A stretch of 20,032 nt of DNA, from contig JBKHDT010000043.1 of NCBI GenBank assembly GCA_046541195.1, positions 1 through 20,032 of the forward strand, written 5' to 3'. A program made the translations under genes and the position numbers. The notes under the pieces are model-generated. The model was not told where the DNA came from and searched no databases. It worked only from the letters and a program-made list of their open reading frames with translations. Positions 16,430 to 20,032 of the stretch are shown in pieces; positions within the stretch are counted from its first letter, which is position 1; each line of letters opens with the position of its first letter. This DNA is from JBKHDT01 sp046541195. GTDB lineage: Bacteria; Pseudomonadota; Gammaproteobacteria; Halothiobacillales; Halothiobacillaceae.

Positions 16430-16961
16430 GGGCCGCCGCCCGAAGGTAGAGGGCCGCCGAAACCACGGTCAGCAGTGCCGCCAGGATCAGCAGGGCGTAA
16501 CCGATGTCGAACACCGGCAGGCCCCAGAGCGATTGCCCGTAGAGCAGACCGATGATGGCGACCATCTGGGCGATGGTCTTGACCTTGCCAAGACTGGAAA
16601 CCGCCACCGCCGCCCGGGCGCCCACCTCGGCCATCCACTCGCGCAGCGCGGAAATGACGATCTCCCGCCCCACGATAATGATGGCAGATAGGGTCAGGGC
16701 AATGTCCTCGTGGGCATGAACCAGCAGCACCAGGGCCGTCGCCACGATCAGCTTGTCGGCCACCGGATCGAGGAAGGCGCCGAACCGGGATTGCTGGTTG
16801 AGCCGGCGCGCCAGATAACCATCCAGCGCATCGGTCACCGCGGCCAGCAGAAACAGCAGCGCCGCAGCCGGTCCGGCCCAGGGAACGGGCAACAGGTACA
16901 CCACCACCAGCAACGGGATGGCGACAATACGCAGCCAGGTCAGGATATTGGGCAGATTCAT
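16413..16961 (-). CDS. pgsA: CDP-diacylglycerol-glycerol-3-phosphate 3-phosphatidyltransferase
   Basis: PgsA makes phosphatidylglycerol phosphate from CDP-diacylglycerol and glycerol-3-phosphate, the first committed step to phosphatidylglycerol and cardiolipin. The 182-residue protein has the CDP-alcohol phosphotransferase signature with D44, D47, G48, R52, G61, D65 and D69 in the expected spacing. About five or six membrane helices are suggested. MNLPNILTWLRIVAIP is the typical start. ATG 16961 has only AAGAA as a ribosome site. It follows lpxH by 64 bases, and a GC-rich hairpin (CGGCGT/ACGCCG, 17001-17022) lies in that gap. The gene is often beside uvrC in other gammaproteobacteria; here it sits with lpxH and an acyltransferase. 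Confidence 0.95.
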   Translation of the reverse strand: MNLPNILTWLRIVAIPLLVVVYLLPVPWAGPAAALLFLLAAVTDALDGYLARRLNQQSRFGAFLDPVADKLIVATALVLLVHAHEDIALTLSAIIIVGREIVISALREWMAEVGARAAVAVSSLGKVKTIAQMVAIIGLLYGQSLWGLPVFDIGYALLILAALLTVVSAALYLRAAAHALRG

Positions 16962-17025
16962 GGCCGTTCTTGGTCAGTGCGTTGCGCTTGCCGAGACGTT
17001 CGGCGTGGACCGGCAGACGCCGTGT

Positions 17026-17787
17026 TCAGGAATCATCGCGGACCTTCCCGGGCAGGGACGCCTGGTCCACGATCTCGGCAATGCAGTGATCGAATCGCTC
17101 AAGGCTGATGACCCCCTCGCGGATGCTGACCAGGCTGCCCTGCAGGCCCCAGTCACCGACAACCACCCGCAATCCCTCGGGCAACCGGTGGATGGCCGGC
17201 CGGTGGGTATGACCATGCACCAGCACCGGCACGGCCAGTTCCTCCATGTACCGGCGAACGGTATCCTCGTTCACATCCGTGATGTCATCCGCCTTGCGAC
17301 TGGTTTCCTGCCGGCTCTGCTGCCGCAGCCGTTCCGCGATCGCCTGGCGCTCGGCCAGCGACTTTTCGAGAAAATCCCGCTGGAAGGCCGGGTGCCGCAG
17401 CTGTGCCCGCATCGCCTGGTAGGCGACATCGTCCGTGCACAGCTGATCCCCGTGGCACAGGCCGATCGGCACGCCGCCCACATCGATTCGCTGCCACTCG
17501 GGCATCAGCTCGACATGCCACTGGCGCGCGAATTGCTCGCCGATCAGAAAATCCCGGTTGCCATGCTGCAGGTATACCGGGCACTTGAGCTGACCGAAAT
17601 GCTCAAGCCGCTCGCGCACCGCCCCACCCAGCGGCTGGTCGTCGCCGATCCAGTAGTCGAACAGGTCCCCGAGCACGTACAGTGCCCCGGCCTGGCCGGC
17701 ACGCGACACCAGGGCATCGAACACCGGCAGTACCTCGGGCCGGGCATCCGACAGGTGCAGGTCGGCAACGATGAGAATTTCCGACAT
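17026..17787 (-). CDS. lpxH: UDP-2,3-diacylglucosamine diphosphatase
   Basis: LpxH hydrolyses UDP-2,3-diacylglucosamine to lipid X and UMP, the step before LpxB in lipid A synthesis. It is a cytoplasmic, membrane-associated calcineurin-type metallophosphatase. The 253 residues carry the metal ligands in order: D9 and H11 in VADLHLS, D41 in GDLFDYWIGDD, N77 in GNRDF, H112 in LCHGD, and H191/H193 in VHGHTHRP. These align with E. coli LpxH. ATG 17787 is preceded by GAGAGG, and the ppiB stop lies 12 bases upstream, so the two are almost certainly one operon. The lpxH-ppiB order beside divergent cysS is the conserved gammaproteobacterial arrangement. Confidence 0.96.
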   Translation of the reverse strand: MSEILIVADLHLSDARPEVLPVFDALVSRAGQAGALYVLGDLFDYWIGDDQPLGGAVRERLEHFGQLKCPVYLQHGNRDFLIGEQFARQWHVELMPEWQRIDVGGVPIGLCHGDQLCTDDVAYQAMRAQLRHPAFQRDFLEKSLAERQAIAERLRQQSRQETSRKADDITDVNEDTVRRYMEELAVPVLVHGHTHRPAIHRLPEGLRVVVGDWGLQGSLVSIREGVISLERFDHCIAEIVDQASLPGKVRDDS

Positions 17788-17799
17788 CCGGGGCCTCTC

Positions 17800-18351
17800 T
17801 TACTCGGCTTGCGCGGGCTCGCTGGCCGTGTCGGCGGACTCGTCCACGCGGCTGGCCCGTTCGATCAGCACGTCCTCGACCGGCACGTCGCTGTGACCGA
17901 CGCGATTGCCCGTGGCCAGGGTCGCCATCTGGTCGACCGTTTCCATGCCCTCGACCACCTTGCCGAACACGCAATAACCGAAACCCTGCGCCGTCGGTGC
18001 GGAGAAGTCGAGGAAGGGATTGTCCCTGAGGTTGATGAAGAACTGGCTGGTGGCCGAGTGCGGGTCCGGTGTGCGGGCCATGGACAATGTCCCCCGCAGG
18101 TTCTTGAGACCGTTCTCCGCCTCGTTCCTGACCGGCGGGTGATTCGGCTTCTGGCTCATGTCCGGCAGCAGGCCACCGCCCTGCACCACGAAATCGCGAA
18201 TGACCCGGTGAAACAGCGTCCCCTCGTAGAACCCCTCGTCGACGTAGCGCAGGATGTTTTCCACGGTGAGCGGGGCCTTGTCGGCGTATAGTTCGATCAC
18301 GATATCGCCCAGTCGGGTCTCGAAACGGATGCGGGGGTTTTCAGTGGCCAT
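17800..18351 (-). CDS. ppiB: Cytoplasmic cyclophilin-type peptidyl-prolyl cis-trans isomerase
   Basis: PpiB catalyses proline cis-trans isomerisation. The 183-residue protein has the cyclophilin core: GDIVIELYADKAPLTVENIL, then FHRVIRDFVVQGG (catalytic R49, with F54 and Q57), SATSQFFINL and FGKVVEGMETVDQM. No signal peptide is present, so it is cytoplasmic. It is longer than E. coli PpiB (164) because of an acidic Ala/Glu-rich C-terminal tail. ATG 18351 is preceded by AGGA eight bases upstream; an in-frame GTG at 18369 is less likely. It heads the ppiB-lpxH-pgsA-acyltransferase run and is divergent from cysS across 77 bases. Confidence 0.94.
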   Translation of the reverse strand: MATENPRIRFETRLGDIVIELYADKAPLTVENILRYVDEGFYEGTLFHRVIRDFVVQGGGLLPDMSQKPNHPPVRNEAENGLKNLRGTLSMARTPDPHSATSQFFINLRDNPFLDFSAPTAQGFGYCVFGKVVEGMETVDQMATLATGNRVGHSDVPVEDVLIERASRVDESADTASEPAQAE

Positions 18352-18369
18352 GGGCGTCGTCCTGTTCAC

Positions 18370-18399
18370 TTGTAAGAAGTGGTCAAAGCCGTAATCATA
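18370..18399. promoter_or_regulatory. Candidate divergent promoters for cysS and ppiB
   Basis: For cysS (plus strand), TTGTAA (18370-18375) is 17 bases from AATCAT (18393-18398), each matching the sigma70 consensus at four of six positions. For ppiB (minus strand), TATGAT (18399-18394) is a good -10, but its -35 is weak. The two would overlap. The match quality is modest. Confidence 0.4.
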
Positions 18400-18428
18400 A
18401 CGGCCCTTTGAGCCGGAATCGAACTGTC

Positions 18429-19811
18429 ATGTTGCGAATCTTTGATACCGAAGCCCGCGAAAAACGGGAATTCGTGCCGATCGAACCCGGGAAAATCCGG
18501 ATGTACGTCTGCGGCATGACCGTGTACGACTACTGCCACATCGGCCACGCGCGGGTGATGGTGGTCTTCGACACGGTGGTGCGCCACCTGCGTCACCGGG
18601 GTTACGCGGTCACCTACGTGCGCAACGTGACCGACATCGACGACAAGATCATCCGCCGCGCCGGCGAGAACGGCGAGGACATCCGCACCCTGACCGACCG
18701 TTTCATCGCGGCCATGCACGAGGATGCCGCCGCGCTCGGCTGCCTGCCCCCGGACCATGAGCCGCGGGCCACGGATTCGGTTGATGCCATGCTGACCATG
18801 ATCGGCACGCTGGTCGACAAGGGTCATGCCTACCGGGCAGAAAACGGTGACGTGTATTTCGATGTTTCAAGCTTCAAGGGCTACGGGCGGCTCTCCGGTC
18901 GCCACCCCGAGGACCTGCGCGCCGGGGCGCGCGTGGAGATCGGCGAGGCCAAGGACGACCCGCTGGACTTCGTGCTCTGGAAGGCCGCGAAGCCCGGCGA
19001 ACCGGCCTGGGATTCACCTTGGGGTCCGGGGCGGCCGGGCTGGCACATCGAGTGCTCCGCCATGTCCGAACAGCTGCTCGGCGCCCACTTTGACATCCAC
19101 GGCGGCGGCCAGGACCTGCAGTTTCCCCACCACGAGAACGAGATTGCCCAGAGCGAGGCCGCGCATGGCTGCCGTTTCGTCAACTACTGGATGCACAACG
19201 GCTTCGTGCGCATCAACGAAGAAAAGATGTCCAAGTCTCTGGGCAATTTTTTCACGGTCCGCGAGGTCCTGCGCAGCTACCACCCCGAGGTGGTGCGGAT
19301 GTTCATCCTCGGCAGCCACTACCGAAGCCCGCTGAACTACTCGGACCAGAACCTCGACTCGGCCCGGGCCGCCCTCACGCGGCTCTACACCGCGCTCAAG
19401 GACGTCCCGCCCGCGGATAACCCGATCCCGGAGGTCATGGCCCGTTTCGACGCCTTCATGGACGACGACTTTGCCACCCCCGAAGCACTGTCGCTGCTTT
19501 TCGAACAGGCCAGCGAAGCCAACCGGCTGAAGGCCACAGACCTGGTCACGGCACAACGCCATGCGGCTACCCTGCAGGCCATGGGGGACATTCTCGGTCT
19601 GCTGCAGCACGAGGCGACCGGGTTCCTGCATTGGGCACCGCAGGCCGATGACGGGCTGAACGATGAACAGATCGAGGTCCTGATCGCCCGCCGTCTCGAG
19701 GCGCGCAAGGCACGCGACTGGGCCGAAGCCGACCGCATCCGCGATGAACTCACCGAGGCCGGAATCCAGCTTGAGGACGGCCCTGCAGGCACGACCTGGC
19801 GCCGCGGTTGA
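18429..19811 (+). CDS. cysS: Cysteinyl-tRNA synthetase
   Basis: CysS is the cytoplasmic class I synthetase that charges tRNA-Cys. The 460 residues match E. coli (461). Zinc ligands are visible at the expected positions: C28 (MYVCGMTVYD), C209 (WHIECSAM), H234 and E238 (FPHHENEIAQSE). The HIGH motif is HIGH at 37-40 and KMSKS is at 266-270. The frame is open a little upstream from a TTG at 18408, but ATG 18429 begins the conserved MLRIFDT. The ribosome site is weak. It is divergent from ppiB, and the next gene lies beyond the right edge. Confidence 0.98.
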   Translation: MLRIFDTEAREKREFVPIEPGKIRMYVCGMTVYDYCHIGHARVMVVFDTVVRHLRHRGYAVTYVRNVTDIDDKIIRRAGENGEDIRTLTDRFIAAMHEDAAALGCLPPDHEPRATDSVDAMLTMIGTLVDKGHAYRAENGDVYFDVSSFKGYGRLSGRHPEDLRAGARVEIGEAKDDPLDFVLWKAAKPGEPAWDSPWGPGRPGWHIECSAMSEQLLGAHFDIHGGGQDLQFPHHENEIAQSEAAHGCRFVNYWMHNGFVRINEEKMSKSLGNFFTVREVLRSYHPEVVRMFILGSHYRSPLNYSDQNLDSARAALTRLYTALKDVPPADNPIPEVMARFDAFMDDDFATPEALSLLFEQASEANRLKATDLVTAQRHAATLQAMGDILGLLQHEATGFLHWAPQADDGLNDEQIEVLIARRLEARKARDWAEADRIRDELTEAGIQLEDGPAGTTWRRG

Positions 19812-20032
19812 GCGGCCGCGCCAGCCTGGCGCGATTCCGGCATCCACGCCCCCGGCCCGGGGGCATAGCGCCCCCATCCATCCCGCACCAGCCACCGCAG
19901 CCACCTGAGGATGGCCCCCGTCCCGCCCGGGGACATAATCCCCGTAAATACACCCTAAAAAATAAGGTCTTTTGTCGGGGCCGGAAGCGTCCTAGACTCC
20001 GATGACTGGGTTTATCCGCACACTTAATGCGG
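19812..20032. other. Structured, partly AT-rich tail without a gene
   Basis: No gene is seen. After the first hairpin come GCCCCCG/CGGGGGC (19848-19864), which can alternatively pair GGGGGC with GCCCCC, and CGGGGA/TCCCCG with loop CATAA (19928-19944). An AT-rich stretch with six A residues then TAAGGTCTTTT (19955-19973) follows. TTTGTC (19971-19976) is 16 bases from TAGACT (19993-19998), a weak possible promoter for a gene beyond the edge. Confidence 0.45.
19817..19836 (+). terminator. Possible cysS terminator hairpin
   Basis: Stem CGCGCCA/TGGCGCG with loop GCC lies six bases after the cysS stop. Only ATT follows, so this is a strong hairpin with a poor T-tract. It may be a 3'-end stabiliser or a Rho-assisted site. 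Confidence 0.35.

Noticed and set aside
18409..18424. Reverse strand reads GTTCGATTCCGGCTCA, like a tRNA T-arm
   Set aside because: The five-base stem does not pair properly and no acceptor, D or anticodon arms surround it, so it is probably chance, not a tRNA or attachment-site remnant.
1..20032. CRISPR arrays, rRNA, tRNA, transposases or integrases
   Set aside because: I found no regularly spaced direct repeats, no rRNA or tRNA signatures and no transposase or recombinase motifs in the window.
19920..20032. Riboswitch (for example c-di-GMP or glycine) in the right-hand tail
   Set aside because: None of the conserved core sequences I know for these classes is present.

Overview
The window is high-GC DNA that looks like a gammaproteobacterial chromosome. 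The evidence is the holC-valS pair, the lpxH-ppiB block divergent from cysS (the arrangement known from Escherichia coli), Gram-negative lipid A genes and an AcrAB-type efflux pair. The exact lineage cannot be fixed from the sequence. The protein style and the unusual lpxB placement fit a less-studied halophilic or purple-sulfur-like (Chromatiales or Xanthomonadales-like) group better than an enteric bacterium, but this is inference.

Layout: (1) Positions 1-2384, minus strand, hold the N-terminal and central part (794 codons) of a long-form type I restriction-modification methyltransferase, HsdM, cut by the left edge. (2) Positions 2385-2724 are non-coding and contain a cluster of palindromes. 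(3) A UPF0104/LPG-synthase-type membrane protein (minus) is divergent from holC-valS (plus). (4) After a hairpin-rich spacer come a ChaN-like lipoprotein (minus) and, divergent across a 428-base gap, an RND efflux pair (periplasmic adaptor and inner-membrane pump). An O6-alkylguanine-DNA alkyltransferase overlaps the pump's 3' end. (5) rnhB (minus) lies back-to-back with a solitary lpxB (plus). (6) A minus-strand run ppiB > lpxH > pgsA > acyltransferase converges on lpxB. (7) cysS (plus) is divergent from ppiB, and a 221-base structured, AT-richer tail closes the window.

Functional reading: the right half is dense in envelope-lipid genes. LpxH makes lipid X (2,3-diacyl-GlcN-1-P), LpxB joins lipid X to UDP-diacylglucosamine, PgsA commits CDP-diacylglycerol to phosphatidylglycerol, and a PlsC-type enzyme acylates a lysolipid. 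The left half holds replication and translation housekeeping (HolC, ValS) beside a DNA-modification system. RND efflux and DNA repair (Ogt) sit between.

Most genes are recognisable and ordinary. I found no convincing undescribed multi-gene system. The best leads are non-coding: the palindrome cluster next to hsdM, the perfect 14-bp inverted repeat upstream of the efflux genes, and the structured spacer after valS. Among genes, the displaced lpxB in its envelope-lipid cluster and the coupled efflux/alkyltransferase overlap are the most interesting.
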